A stretch of 64,000 nucleotides of DNA from Vitrella brassicaformis (GCA_001179505.1 CDMY01000356.1:62001-126000); one strand, 5' to 3'. Numbered from the stretch's first letter, positions 1-12,093 are shown. Translations and numbers: made by a program. Notes: generated from the letters alone by a model not told the origin.

Positions 1-1993
1 CCCGACAGGCACGGCGTCACGTGCCTGAGTGTCCAGGGGAAAAGTCGAGCTGAAGCGACTCGGGCTCTCCTCAGCTGCCGGTGGGGCCCACTGAATGGAT
101 TGAATGGACTCGGCTGCTGGGGGGCGGAGGTCCTGCATGGGGCTGTGGGAGGGTGGCGGGGTAACTGCGGGGTGACTCTCGATGTTTTGTTTGAAGTGGC
201 GTGTGATGCGCTCCATGGTGCGGAGATTCTGCGCCCACGACTCGGCGAGGGAGGAGAAGGAGGCGGGGCACTCCTTGGCTATGTCGGTGATGTACTGCTG
301 CACCACTTGGTCCAGGATCTGCAACTACACAGTCGCAGACACAACGAGCACGTATAGTATGTGTGATTGACGATGGGAGAGACGGCCGGTACCATACCTT
401 GGTGTCGCCATCGTGGTCCCCCTCGCCACCCTCCAGACGACCAACGCTCACACGAGGCATCATCCCGCCCCCACTGCTAAGCCGCGACCTCTCCTTCTCC
501 CTCTCCCCCGCCCCCTCTCGCACCCTCTTGCCCACTTGTGACCCAACACGCTTGCCAACACCCTCTGTACTTCGTCTCGCCGCCTCTGGCCCTTCTCCCC
601 CCAAAGCCGCCGCCTTCGGTCGCCGCACTGGCCGCATGCCAGCCTGTGACGGCGCTGCTGTGCTGCTCGTCAGGCCGCTCGCATGCGAAGGCGATCGCGT
701 GAGGTGCTTCTTGGCCTCCTTCGGCTTGTTCGTCCGGGGAAGGTCTTGCTGCCTGTCCTTCCTCTTGTCGATGAGCGACAGCTGTGCCAAGCTGGCCTGA
801 CGACTGAGGCCAGCACCGCCCTTGAGGAATGCCGCCACGGACGAGTGCGCCTCGGACAGCCGTGCGGCCTTGGTGCCGTGGGTCAGCCGATGCGCGGCGA
901 TCTCCTTCGCGAGCAGACAGCACTGAAAGAGAGAGGGGGATGGCTCGGGGTGGGCGGGGATGCAGAGGAAGACCACACAGGGCCCTGCGTGTCCTGTGAG
1001 GGGGGCTCGGAGTAGGTCCAGCAGAGGGTGCGATGGCCTCGCGTGTTTGCGGGCATCCAGCAATGAGATGACGGCCTCAATGGAGGGAGAAGGGGCAGCA
1101 GCGTCCACCGACGAGCTGTCATCGGGCGGCGCCGCAATCTCGACAAACGTGAAATGGAACTCTGTCGACATTTCATTTCATCTCCCCTTGTTGCCTGCCT
1201 GTCTCTCTGCTCGCTGTTTACCTCTACTCTGATGTACGATGGTGGCCTGGGTGCGAGGAGGCTTGATGACGACCCTATAGCAGGTGTGAGTGGCGGCCGG
1301 GGCTGCCTGTCGCATGCCCGCCGTGTACACGTCGAAGAGGTTCTGCATGTCGCCGCGCCAGTCGTGCCACGCAGCGGCCTCCGTATCCGATGAATCCGCC
1401 TGACACATACGTAGCGTAGATGTTGATGCATTCAGATGTAGGTGTATGTATGCTTTCTCTTCTTGATCTGACGTACTTACCCGATACTCAATGAACTGAG
1501 CCTTTGCCCGGGCCCCCTGCATGCCGTCCTCCTTGACGGCATCCTGCAGCTTCTGCAGACACCGCGGCACCGCCCCAAACTCCTTTGGCGCGATAGTGGC
1601 CCTCTCACCCTCACGCAAGAACCCGCCGCCCAGCGTGTAAGACTTGCCGCCGGCCTGCGGCCCAATCGCCACCACAGTCAAGCCCGTCCCATCCCTCACT
1701 GCTCGTCGCACCCTCGCCGCTGTCCTGTGAGCCACGGCCTCCTGCGTCTCGCAAACACCGTCACAGTCAATGGAATAAGCCGCCTTGCCGTCGCTGATGA
1801 CCGTCAGGCGCTGCCGGGCTTGGTCAGGGTGGACGCCCGGGCCATTATCGTGATGATGGTCGTCCTCATGATGGACCCGGGGAGGTGACGGGCGGACTCT
1901 CAGGAACATTTGCAGTGAGGGCGAGGGCCGGCTTCCAGGAAACCGGGTGTTGGGCGGTGTCCGGGGATTAACCGCTTGCCGAACCATAGCCAT
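1..1993 (-). CDS. Divergent kinesin-like protein, partial (C-terminus beyond window start)
   Basis: Exons on the minus strand: 1993-1481, 1399-1222, 1161-398 and 324 to the window edge, all in phase. The N-terminus reads MFLRVRPSP, the usual first strand of a kinesin motor. GPQAGGKSYT near residue 111-120 is a P-loop in the place of GQTGSGKTYT. FHFTFVEIAAP stands where kinesins have LTFVDLAGSE (switch II). A later stretch, CVVFLCIPAHPEPS, matches the ISP region after the last helix. The motor appears shortened and several nucleotide-contact residues differ, so ATP turnover is doubtful. After the motor comes a basic Ser/Arg/Gly-rich linker. After the 73-bp intron at 325-397 there is a probable helix containing LQILDQVVQQYITDIAKE. 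Unspliced reading of that intron gives a false C-terminus. It lies head-to-head with the radial-spoke gene, so a ciliary role is possible. Family fairly sure; function inferred. Confidence 0.72.
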
Positions 1994-2112
1994 CTCGACC
2001 TTCTAAAAAAAAAGTCACCCGGAGGGAGGACTCCGGGTCGGGGAAAGGAGGCGATCTCGAATCAGGGTTTGTGGGGTCTAGGGTTCTAGAAACCCGGGGG
2101 TTCTGAGAGAAC
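1994..2112. promoter_or_regulatory. Head-to-head intergenic region, kinesin-like / radial-spoke gene
   Basis: Only 119 bp separate the two start codons, so the region probably carries both promoters. It holds a perfect 8-bp inverted repeat, ACCCGGAG at 2017-2024 and CTCCGGGT at 2031-2038, with a 6-base spacer. It also has a heat-shock-element-like palindrome TTCTAGAA at 2084-2091, followed by TTCTGAGAA at 2101. This spacer lacks the YTGCGAGCT motif found in most of the other head-to-head spacers. Confidence 0.5.
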
Positions 2113-2772
2113 ATGGGCGAAGAGGAGTCTGCGTACACGCTGACGTTGCCCGACGGCACGGCTCAGCCCAAGTCGCGGGACTTCACCGGGCAAGCCACCG
2201 CAGCCTACCCCAATGGCGATACCTACGAGGTCAGCACGGCACGGCTGCATCCATCCCACATCCATCCACCTTTGCCCCTCCTGCATGCCGTCCATCCATC
2301 CATCCATTGTCGTGTGATGTGATCTTTCCCCTCTCTATGTGTATCAGGGTCAGTTTGCGGGCGGTCTGCGTCACGGCAAGGGCGTGTACACGTTCAAGAA
2401 CGGCGATAAGTATACGGGCTTCTTCGAGTACAACAAAAAGTCGGGACTCGGCCGCATCGACTATGCCAAGGGCGGATTCTACCATGGTATGCAGTGCACT
2501 GCATCTGTCTGCACCATCTATCTATCTGCAAACGATATAGATCCTATCATTGTGTGGTGTGTGGTGTGGATGGTGTTGCAATGCATCCAGGTTACTTCGT
2601 GAATGGGAACCGTGAGGGTGAGGGCACGTTCAAGTACGCCAGCGGGGACTACTACTCCGGCCAGTGGCACCGCGGCCTCAAACACGGCAAAGGCACATAC
2701 GTCTACCACACCACCAAACAGCAGGTAGCCTGGCAGCCTACACAGACACAGACGCACACACACACACTCAAC

Positions 2773-2803
<31 letters not shown>

Positions 2804-3244
2804 CACAGACGCCACGCACCAAGCCAACACAACACGTGTCCATTTCCATGTGTGTGCATGGCATGTGTGTGTCGTGAGGTGCAGCTGGTGGGTGAGTGGG
2901 ATAGCGGTTCGTTGTGCAAGGGGCAGTGGGTGTGGCGCGGCGGCCCGCAGTACATCGGTCGGTTCAGCCACAACAAGCCGGCCGGCAAGGGCCTGTGGGT
3001 GTTCGCCAACGGGTGCCAGGTCGAGGGCACCTACACCCAGCGCATCCTGCCCGTAGACAACCCACTGCTGCTACCCAAACCCGAGAAGCCGCCCACCGAC
3101 GAGGGCAAGGAAGAAGGGGAGGCCGGAGAGGAGGGGGAGGAGGCCGCCGCAGCAGCCGCAGCGGCCAAGGTCAAGGTGCTGACGGAGGTGAAGCTCAAGT
3201 GGCAGACGGACAAGGTCGCCACACTCAAACCCAAACACCCCTAG
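2113..3244 (+). CDS. MORN-repeat protein, radial spoke head 1-like
   Basis: Exons 2113-2229, 2348-2486, 2591-2724 and 2885-3244, about 249 residues. The joined protein is a run of MORN repeats (YPNGDTYEGQF, YTFKNGDKYTGFF, GDYYSGQWHRGLKHGKGTY, PQYIGRFSHNKPAGKG). It ends in FANGCQVEGTY, then an acidic Glu-rich and Ala-rich tail. The order of repeats and the final GCxxxGxY block resemble radial spoke head protein 1 of motile cilia. That protein sits in the head of the axonemal radial spoke and helps control dynein. MORN repeats also occur in unrelated scaffold proteins of alveolates, so the family is certain but the orthology is not. The last intron contains an (ACAG)n run at about 2773-2801. 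The first exon starts close to the divergent kinesin-like gene. Confidence 0.82.
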
Positions 3245-3552
3245 CAATAGCATAGGGTGGACAGACAGATAGAGAGGGAGGGGAGAAGGGACGGGGCGGG
3301 GCGGGGCGGCAGAGGGACGGACGGCTGCTTAGTGAGTGGATGCATGGCATGGCATGGCATGGCATGGCGGGTGAGTGTGAGTGCGAGTCTGAGAGCAGCT
3401 TGTAGATTTGCATGTATGTATGTGTGACTAAGTGACATACAGTACGTACACGTGTGTGTATATATGCACCGGGGCTGGCTTGATTCATGACGTGTGTGCG
3501 CTGCCGAATGAATGCCTGCATCTCTAACCCAATTTTACGATCCATCTCTTCC

Positions 3553-4731
3553 ATGCGTCGTGTAGAGCCCAAGAAGCGGGGCGGGTACGCTTCTGCCAAG
3601 AGCAGCTGCCGTCCGAGTGCATCCGCCAGCCTCAAGGGCAGGTCTGCCCCACAGCAGCACGAGTCTGCCGGATCTGCCGTGCTGAGGACCGTAGGCGGGA
3701 TAAGGGAGGGCTGCGGTTATCTCCTGGGTACCTGGAGGCGGACGCACTTCTCGCCTGATATCTTCCCGCAAGGTAGGAGCATGGCGGCTGGCTTGTCCAT
3801 CCCAGCTGGCTATCTCTTTGTTAATTCCCGTCTGCAGCGTTGAATGGTGCCGGGTCGGTGGCTCATCTGGACGAGTAAGATGCAGAACACAACCACAACT
3901 TGCGGCGGCCCTGCGCAAGGCAGCCAGCCACATGTCATGTGCTGTTTGCACTGAACAACCTTTGCAGTCTTGACGCCGAGTATGGCAACGTGTGGCGGTT
4001 TGTATTTCTGAATGATGAGGGGCATTTCATCCTCGAGTGCACCAACCCAGGGCCAGGGACAGCCAAGGATAGCGGGGATCATGGGTCATCGGCCTTCCTC
4101 ACGCCCGACCTCTCCCTCGACCCTCACAGAGGTATTATATATGGAGGCAATCTCGGAGGGAGACGCTCACTCACCGCATCAGTGTGTGTTTGTGCGTATT
4201 TCAGGCCGTGCTGCGGTGCTGGAGCTCATTCCCTATCCGCCGTGCGTATGTCACACACGCACTCACTCACTCACTGCATGGTCGTGTTGCTGTGCTGTGC
4301 TGTGCGGTGGATGGTGGATGTACGTATTCATTGCATGTAATGAATGCGATGCGCCTGCAGGTTTCGGGAGGGGCCCACGGATGTGGGTCTGATGATCAAG
4401 GCGGAGGCGTCGGATTTGGTGCTGTGCAGTGCGGAGAGTACCAAGTCGGTGCACCTCCTCACCCAGCACGAGGCAAACACCACAAAGACCGGCGAGGCAG
4501 GTCAGTCAGTCAGTCAGTCAGTAAGTCAGCAAACACAATTAACACGCAGATGCAGACAGACACAGATATATCTTATACACACACAATCGGGGAGACAGAG
4601 AGACGGCACTGTCTGTGTGTGTGTGTGTGTGAGTGGTGTTGTCAGGGTGTTGTGGTTGGGTGTACAACATAGCGTGGGAGGCGACCCCTGATGAGGACAT
4701 CGCCCTCGAGCTCGGCGAGTACGCACACTGA
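3553..4731 (+). CDS. Unknown protein, six exons
   Basis: Exons 3553-3772, 3838-3874, 3968-4131, 4205-4241, 4361-4500 and 4646-4731 join in phase to about 227 residues. I do not recognise the family. The N-terminus is basic and Ser-rich (MRRVEPKKRGGYASAKSS). The middle reads YGNVWRFVFLNDEGHFILE and later TDVGLMIKAEASDLVLCSAE, a beta-rich pattern with alternating hydrophobic residues. The end is GWVYNIAWEATPDEDIALEL. Two exons are only 37 bp long. The fifth intron opens with (GTCA)n overlapping its donor. An in-frame ATG at 3487 is an alternative start. The gene lies 308 bp downstream of the MORN gene on the same strand and is one of two plus-strand genes not in a head-to-head pair. The gene is well supported by splice phase; its function is unknown. 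Confidence 0.6.
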
Positions 4732-6194
4732 ACGAACGAATGGGTGGGTGGGTGCTTTGAATGCACGTAGAGGTAGACAGACTGTTTCAAGTCGACTCGA
4801 CGTGCGTCCGTATGAGTGAGTTCCCTGTATATATGCCTGCCTGTCAAGCTATGCTATCCCCTCTGTCATGTCATCGGCTGCCTGCCTGCCGGCCTCTCAC
4901 TCACTCACTCCCTCACTCACGGCTCCTTGCTCTCCTCGCCTCGCGGCACGAGTACCACGCACATAGGGATGCATCGACTCGACACACGTACGGCACGGCA
5001 CGGCACGCTCACACCACCTCCCTCGTCGACGGACACAGCACACCAAGAGACTCACGAAAAAGACGACAACACTCCACCACATCGCACCAGAGAGCAACCA
5101 CGCATTGGTCGATTCGTTATCCATTCACGGCAGCAGCAGCAGCAGCAGCAGAAGGCGGCTGGCATTAGCGTTTCCATCACCCTGCCCATCCCCCCCTCTC
5201 GAGAGGGGATGTGCGGCCGGCGACGACCACGCCAATGATGCACAGCCGGCCAGCTGCCGCCACGACCCAGCGCGACATGACCGCCCACACACCAACATCC
5301 GGTGCACAGCACACATCTGGACCGCTACGGCAAAGGGAGATGGCAAGACTGACTGCATTCAGTCGACCCGACGCCCAACGATCAGACAGAGAGAGAAAGG
5401 GATGGGTACACGAGTTAGCTAGAGGGAGTTGATTAAACGCTCTTGCAGCCAGCCAGTCAGACAGCCACCCAGGCATCCATCCATCAAAACGCAGGAGGCA
5501 GTCCCTCAGACCCGTCTGCCTCCTCGAGAGTGAGAGATTCGAGCATACATACCATACGTACAGTATATGTGAATGCATTCATTGATATTATGCATAGGCC
5601 CAAAAAGCGCCGCCCCGCACGCACACATGGCATCCATCCCATCGCACCAACCACACAGACAGAGCATCGATCGCATCGCCCGTCTCCCTCTCTCTCCGTG
5701 TATACAAACCCGCCACGCTAAGCCAGATAGATAGATATACACCACTTCACTGCATCTGTGTACCCGACCTGCTGACTGACTGACTGAAGAGCTCTCACCC
5801 TCTACCTCCCTCTCTCTCTCGGACAAAACCATGACGCGCCCCTGTCATTCATCCCTCCCCTCTCTCGCGTACATACATAGTCCAGTCAGACCAAAATTGT
5901 GGGTTGGCCCCTGACGGAGTGGGTGAGTGAGGAGACAGACAGACAGACAGAGAGGCAGACAGACGGACAAGCAATACAGTCGAAATACGTTGTGTACATA
6001 CCTAGGAAGAAAGATTGTTTGGCAGCCAGACCCTCCCCCGTCCCCCCTCTCCTGTCCTCTCTCACCGCTCTCCTCTCTCAAAGAATGAAAGAAAGATGTA
6101 TGGGATACATACATATGTACACACTCAAACAACGACAACAACAACAACAACAAAAGGCGCAAACCACAAACAAACAAACGTGCCGACCGACCGT
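4732..6194. other. Intergenic region, no gene seen
   Basis: Low-complexity DNA between the convergent unknown gene and the SLC25 carrier. It holds short runs such as a CAG repeat at about 5130-5150 and (GACA)n at about 5934-5955. Open frames here have repeat-like composition on both strands and no splice-consistent protein could be built. It must contain both 3' ends. Confidence 0.6.
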
Positions 6195-8381
6195 CTATGG
6201 CTGATGGTAGAGCACCACAGCAGGCGCCACTCGAGCGGGCATTGTGAGGCGGGGGCGGGGGCGGGTGGGGGATGGGAGGGAGGGGTCGAGTCGGCTCTGC
6301 TGCTTTGTGGTTGCGGTGGTAGTGGTCTGGTCGGGCACGATGGCGTTGAGGAGGTCCTTGATGTGCTCGTTGATGAGCATGAGGAAGTAAAACGATATGA
6401 ATCCGCGCGCAATGTGCACACTCATACCTGCAGCAGCAGGGGCAAGAAAGAGATGAGAGGAGCCGAAGGTTGGTGCGTATACGTCGGTGTCTCTGTCTCA
6501 CCTCCGTAGAGGCCTCTGATGCCCTCCTCGCGAGCCACAAGAGCTGTCGCCTGCCACACATTCCTGAATTAACAAAGCCAGCATACATACCCGGGGGGAA
6601 GACAGCAACGCTCACGGACCGCCTGACTGAATGGCCTTTACATTTCCTTCCTTGTTGTGTTTGTCTGTGTGCGGTGCGCATACCTACCGGTATCTGCCTC
6701 CCTCGAAGAGTCGTGTGCGGACCACCTCATGGGGATAGGTCGCCAGGATGGCAACCACCTTGGAACACGCCGATGCAAACGATATCTGACCAGTGGACGG
6801 ACATTATAGCATCGAGTTCACAGCATGCAGTCGTGTCTCGGATAGATCTGTGGATGCTCACCCACCTCGGCCTTTGAGAGCGCCTTGAGGGGCTCCACGC
6901 CCTGAGACGCCCGCGACTGATTCTCCCTGCAACGCAACGCAAGGCATAGTACACACACATTCAAACATAAGTTATGGCCTGACATCCATCCATCCATGCC
7001 ATGCATACGATGCGGTGCACTGAACACGACAGGCACGTACACATTGAGTCGTTTCCTCTTGTAGAACTCGAATGTGTGCCAGAAGACGAGCCCCTCGGCG
7101 ATGCCAAAGTAGGAGGCCAAGTTGCCCTTGAAGAACCCACGAAGACCCTCGGTGGACCAGATGTTCCGCACCTGACATATCGTCGCCGCCAACCGACCCT
7201 GACCCTGACACACAACACAACACAACACAACACACGCACGTGAGACCACTCGCATGGCATAGCATAGCATACACACATACACGACTGACTGACTGCATGG
7301 CTGGCTTACTTAACTAACTTACCGCAGTGATGGTGTCGGCTGCCTTTGAAGCGGCCAGCTGGCATTTGGTGCCGACCATGAAGAAGGGGTTGGTGGCCGT
7401 GTAGGCACTCAGCCCCGCCACGATGGCAGCGATGCTCGTGGACCACGACCCGTCGCCCAGCCGCCTCAGACAGGCCGCCTTGGTGCCCTCGTACGACGCG
7501 AAGTACACTCCCTTCTTGCCAAACACCCCAAGAGACGTCCACACGGACCCCTTCCAGAAACCTTTGAGGCTCGAGGCGTCGTAGATGCTGCCCACCACCT
7601 TGGGGATCTGTCTGAGCCCGCCGCCATTGGACTGCAGCTGCGTCCGCACCACGTCGATGGGCGAGCAGAAGACGTTGGCCACGGACGCCCCCAGCCCCCC
7701 CGCCACACCGCCCTTGACGAACTTCTTGATCCATGCGGGCGACAGCACCACCACTGTGGCCGGTTCGCTGGTGCGGGGGATGGCTGGAGCTGGCCTCTGC
7801 CGACGGGGGGAGGCCGTCGACGCCTTCTCGTCCTTGCCAGAGCCATCCTGCATCCTGAAGGCCCTCTTGATCTTGGATGCGAGGCGGGTCGAGGGCGCCT
7901 CGCCGGCCAGGGGGGCGGTGGGTGGTGTGATGACCCTCCTGGCGTGGCTCAGCTGCCGCGGAATGACGTCGAGGAACGACTTGGACGGGGCGGCGTGGGC
8001 GGATGGGGCGGCTGACGAGGCCGAGAGGGCGAGAAGCACGAAGGCCAGTGTGAGTGGGCGGGTGTTGTGCTGCTGGCAGCACGACGCTGGCTCCTTCTGG
8101 GTGTGAGCGAGGAAGCTCTGGAGGACGACGGGCAGCGAGACTCCACACTGGGCCATGATGATGAGCACCGCCAGGCAGGTGACGTACTCGACGTCAGCAC
8201 AGATGCCGCACAGGGCCCGCACCAGCCGCTGCATGTCATCGTGCTGTCGGTGTGCGCACGTGGCCGAGGCCGAGGCCGCTGCCGCATCTCTCCTGAACTC
8301 AAAATCGTCGACAAACGTCAGGGATCTCATCATGCACCTAGTGGGGACAGAGTCAGTCGCACTCACACACGCGACCTTCAC
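6195..8381 (-). CDS. Mitochondrial carrier family (SLC25), Rim2-like pyrimidine nucleotide/NAD carrier
   Basis: Exons 8381-7323, 7204-7041, 6926-6866, 6785-6688, 6563-6502 and 6427-6195 join in phase to about 558 residues. All three carrier repeats are visible. The first has SPIDVVRTQLQ followed by GFWKGS. The second is degenerate, with NPFFMVGTKCQLA, then GLRGFFKGNLASYFGIAEG. The third has TYPHEVVRTRL, then EEGIRGLYGG. The third repeat, especially YPHEVVRTRL, is closest to yeast Rim2 and human SLC25A33/A36, which move pyrimidine nucleotides or NAD across the inner mitochondrial membrane. An N-terminal extension of about 190 residues is unusual. It holds two hydrophobic stretches, the second (PLTLAFVLLALSASSA) like a signal peptide, so plastid or other targeting is possible. 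The start is uncertain: 8381, or a later ATG at about 8333. Confidence 0.82.
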
Positions 8382-8763
8382 AAAAGCAGGCGCAAGAGGC
8401 GGGCGATCGCGGGGGAGGCGTCTGCGAGCTTATAAGTAGCTGTGGCTTTAGCGTCCACATGATTTCATGTTCCGAGTACATCCCGACTGGTGACGATGCA
8501 GGCGCCGACCGACAACAGAGGCACTGGAGGCAACCTGCTTCCCCCCTGGCCCACGATACTGCCACGACCGGTGAGGAGTGCCGGCACCGAGAGTGCAAAC
8601 ACCCTCAGAGTCGTGGGGTGGCCACGTGGACTGCAAGTGGACGGCGAGAACATACGTTAGTTAAGATCATTGCAAAGATCCGCCTACGTGCAGCTGAGCT
8701 CCCGTGTTTGCTCTGCTGTATGCATGCAGCCGCTTCAACGGGCTTGACCTTTTCCACAGTTAC
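8382..8763. promoter_or_regulatory. Head-to-head intergenic region, SLC25 carrier / RING-finger gene
   Basis: About 380 bp between divergent starts. CTGCGAGCT lies at 8422-8430, immediately followed by a TATA-like TTATAAG. The motif is 41 bp from the proposed carrier start. Short open frames here could hide an upstream non-coding exon of the RING gene; no coding exon could be joined. Confidence 0.5.
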
Positions 8764-11700
8764 ATGGACACTTTTGGAGCGGTATGTATGGTATCATGTG
8801 AGCTGCCAATCACAGACATCTCTGTTGGTTGTGTATGTGTTCTTTCTCTGCAGGCGGCCAAGCTGGATCCGACGCCTCGTCGCTGTCCCATTGTGGTGGC
8901 GGCGAGGGTGTGCTTGCCTGTCGACCCCGAGCAGGGCGAGATAGTGGCTGATCTGCTGCTGCATGACGAGCTGAGCAGGGAGGTGCTGCTGTCGCTACCC
9001 AAGCAGCTGCTCCTTGACGTGGGTGACGACCAGACGTGGGAGGGCAAGGACGAGGCTGAGCGCATCGAGATAGCCTACCATGACGTGTAAGTAAAGCTTT
9101 ACACACATACCCTGACTGGCTCCCTCCCGCACACCTAGCTACCAGGGGAATCGATCATTCACTCATTCATGTCATGTCATGTGTGCGGTGGGTGTTATGT
9201 TTGTAGGGCCACGTCAGCCGTCGCTTCAGAAGGAAGACGACTGACAGACCCCGAAGAGCGACAACGTCAGTCAGTAGGAAGGAGATGAATGACATGTGAT
9301 GCGTGGGTCTGTCTGTCTTGTTCTCACAAATGCCTTTTGTGTGGCTGGCTGTCCGTGTCACTCATCCTGTCTGTCTGTCTGTCTGTCAGTGGCCCGTCTG
9401 ATGGAGCCAGATGGCGGGCGCGACGATGCTGCCGTCCAAGTCATCGGCCTGCACAAGCCGCCCGAGTGGGACCTGCCCACCCTGCAGAATGCCATCAACA
9501 CATGCTTCGAGAGCCTAAACTACGATCTCTACGTGGAGGACGCTACTCCGCCCACAGTGGTCCGCGCCAATGAGGGCGAGGACGTGTGCATGCTTCGCTG
9601 CAGCGACATGGACTTCGCGACGCTGCTGCTGCGCATGAGGTGTCTGCACCTGGGGGTGGACCGCGAAATGTGCGGGACGAATGCGAAGCCCGGATCGTCC
9701 TCCATCTATGTGTCGGAGACTTACATAGAGCTCATTACGTGGTTGCAGGAGAGGCAGCATGCCATCGATCAGGGACAGACGAGGTGAGGTGAGAGAGATG
9801 GGTCCCCGGGGGGCGGAGGGAGGGAGGGAGGGAGGGAGGGAGGGCACGGTGTGTGTGTTGGTGTGTTGGTGTGTGTGCTGTCCACCAGCTATGCAGCATT
9901 CAAGCCCTACCTCTGCTTGCCCAAGCTCATCGATGACGGCAGGTGTGGTACACACAACGGCGGGGCGGGCAGCGCAGCGTGTATGGTGTGTATGTTTGTC
10001 TGCCTGGCCTGCCTGCATCATTCATTCATTGCATGCCATGGATGGGAGGGATGTGTGTTGATTGGTGTCTGTTTCATTCAGCCGACCTGGGGTGGCACCG
10101 AATCATCCAACAGAGCCGGTCGCCCCTCCCCCTCTCCCTCCCCCAGCAGCAGCAGCAGCGGCAGCCAACAGCGACATGGCGGACTCGTCTGACGCCGCCA
10201 ATCGCACGCCGTCCCCTCCTGCCCCTGCCATGCCCACTGGCCCGCCAGCTGCCCCCCCGCCAGCTGCCCCACCTCTCCCCCCAGCGGCTGACAGCGAGGA
10301 CACAGAGAGCGACGAAGGACGGGCAGCAAAGAGGAAGAAGGGCCAGGCCAAGGGCAAGGGTAAGGGCAAGAAGGGTGGCCTTGCTGCAGCCACCCGTGCC
10401 GCGAACAAGAGTCTGGATCTCCTGGCTGCCGAGCCAGAAGCTGCGCCCAAAGAGAAGACTCCGCCATCAGTGCAGCACAAGGCTGGTCCGTCGGCAGAGC
10501 GGCAGCAGCGTCCTGCTATCGTTGCGAAGGCTCCCCCACCGCCATTGCTGCCTTCATCTCCAGCAGCAGCAACCATTTCTCTCCCCACTGGCGCTGTCAG
10601 GCCCCCAGCTGGACCCTTAGCTGGCAGGAGGGACAATCTGCCTCTGAAGCAGGGGCTGGGCGCACCTGTGCCGATTGTGCCACCACCCAAACCACCCACA
10701 GCCACTGACAATATGCCCCTCGCCGCAGCCGCCGCCGCAGCAGTAGCAGCAAGGGCACGGCCTGTGATGGTGGACAAGGGTGTGCAGAAGGACCACATCT
10801 TCATAGAGAAGCTGTCGACCAAGAAGAAGCGGCGGAGGCAGGGTGAGAATGGGGCTGAGGGAGACACGCTCGACGGGCAGCCGCAGGCGGGCGGGGCCAA
10901 GACCGCGACGCCGGAGCCAGTCGTGCCACCGGCCAAGAGGCCGAAGGTAGGTGGGTAGCTGGGTGCACGCCACACAAGACCAGAAGCAAGTAATATATGG
11001 TGTGACTAGATGTCTGTCTGTCTGTCTGTCTGTCTGTGTACCAGGTTGCTGCGGTTGCACCGCCAGACCATCATGGGTGGGTGAGCTCATTCACAATTAG
11101 AAGCCGACAGACATGTGTTGTGCTTGAATGGATGGATGGATGGATGGATCCTTGTGTGTATTATGTGTTGCATTGTGTTGTGTAACGCAGGCCTGGTGCG
11201 GGTGGTGGTGGTGCTGCCGTCCTTCTCAATGGCGACCGCCACACCGAAGAAAACCGAAGATTGCGTGACCAGTGAGCCGGCCGCCCACTCATGTGTGTGC
11301 TCATCAACGGATGGATCAGCACCGATGCATGCATGTGTGCGTATGTGTGTGTGTGTGTGTGTGTTAGTGTTGAGCGCCTCAAGAAGACATTGGCGGAATC
11401 CAAGTCGAGTGTGGCGGGCCAGAAGGCCAAGTACAAAGGTCTTCTCGACCTGATTAAGGGACAGAAGCAGGAGATCGCGGAGCTGCAGGGCTACCGGGAG
11501 GCGACCAGCGCCAAGCTGCAGTGCGTCCAGTGTCGCCGCCGAGAGGTACGTAGGTATCACCACCTTTCACCACCCATCTCCTCCCCGTGTGAGTGTGTTG
11601 TGTAGATGAGCATCATTCTGCATCCGTGTGGTCACGGTTTGTGTGAGGGGTGCTACAAGGGCATGTCGTCGGTGAGGCCTGAGTGCCCCGAGTGCAGGAC

Positions 11701-11860
11701 GCACGTTGCTCACGCCACTCATATGAAAAATGCATTGGCCGGGGAGGGGAGGGGAGGGGAGGACCTAGCTAGATTGATTAGATTGGGGTCGGTGGCAGGG
11801 CCGGCACTTCACGTCACGTGTGCAGTGCATGGCTCTCTTGACTTCCATGTGCGTGAGTGA
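8764..11860 (+). CDS. C3HC4 RING-finger protein with coiled coil (probable E3 ubiquitin ligase)
   Basis: Exons 8764-8781, 8854-9086, 9207-9265, 9390-9783, 9889-9942, 10082-10946, 11045-11076, 11191-11271, 11368-11545 and 11606-11860 join in phase to about 722 residues. The start is the short exon MDTFGA. The first 270 residues are a globular region of unknown type. A long Pro/Ala/Lys-rich low-complexity part follows, with lysine-rich patches that look like nuclear signals (AAKRKKGQAKGKGKGKK, TKKKRRR). Then comes a coiled coil containing ERLKKTLAESKSSVAGQKAK. The end holds a RING finger: CVQC, then CGHGLCEGC, then CPEC, in C3HC4 spacing and split by an intron. Such C-terminal RINGs usually bind an E2 enzyme, so nuclear ubiquitin ligase activity is likely but inferred. 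The tail after the RING is short and unconserved in look. Confidence 0.8.
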
Positions 11861-12093
11861 GTGAAGGGGTTGATTAAGTGCTTCATGGCACGGAGAGTTA
11901 ATGCGGCGTCCAACTCATGTATCTCAGTCAGTCAACTAACTCTGGCAAATAAGAATTGACGTGGGGTCGGCAGTTAACTAACTGTATCTATGTCAGTCGC
12001 TTCAAGCTTGAGAGGGAGGACAAAAACAAAAAGAGAAATGCACCGCGCTCGGCTCGCCACCCAGCCACCCATCCCCTTTGGTTATCCATTCGT
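11861..12093. other. Convergent intergenic spacer
   Basis: 233 bp between the stop of the RING gene and the stop of the minus-strand unknown gene. No coding signal was seen; it must hold both 3' ends. Confidence 0.5.

Noticed and set aside
71-324. C-terminal part of the long minus-strand frame at 71-1171 as the kinesin tail
   Set aside because: A 73-bp intron (325-397) with good donor and acceptor shifts the frame. The spliced frame stays open to the window edge and forms a plausible helix, while the unspliced tail is low-complexity.
5845-6681. Minus-strand frame of 278 codons
   Set aside because: It overlaps the last two carrier exons in another frame and reads through their introns; repeat-like ends.
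10103-10975. Minus-strand frame of 290 codons
   Set aside because: Antisense to the Pro/Ala-rich exon of the RING gene; its Gly/Ala composition simply mirrors that exon.
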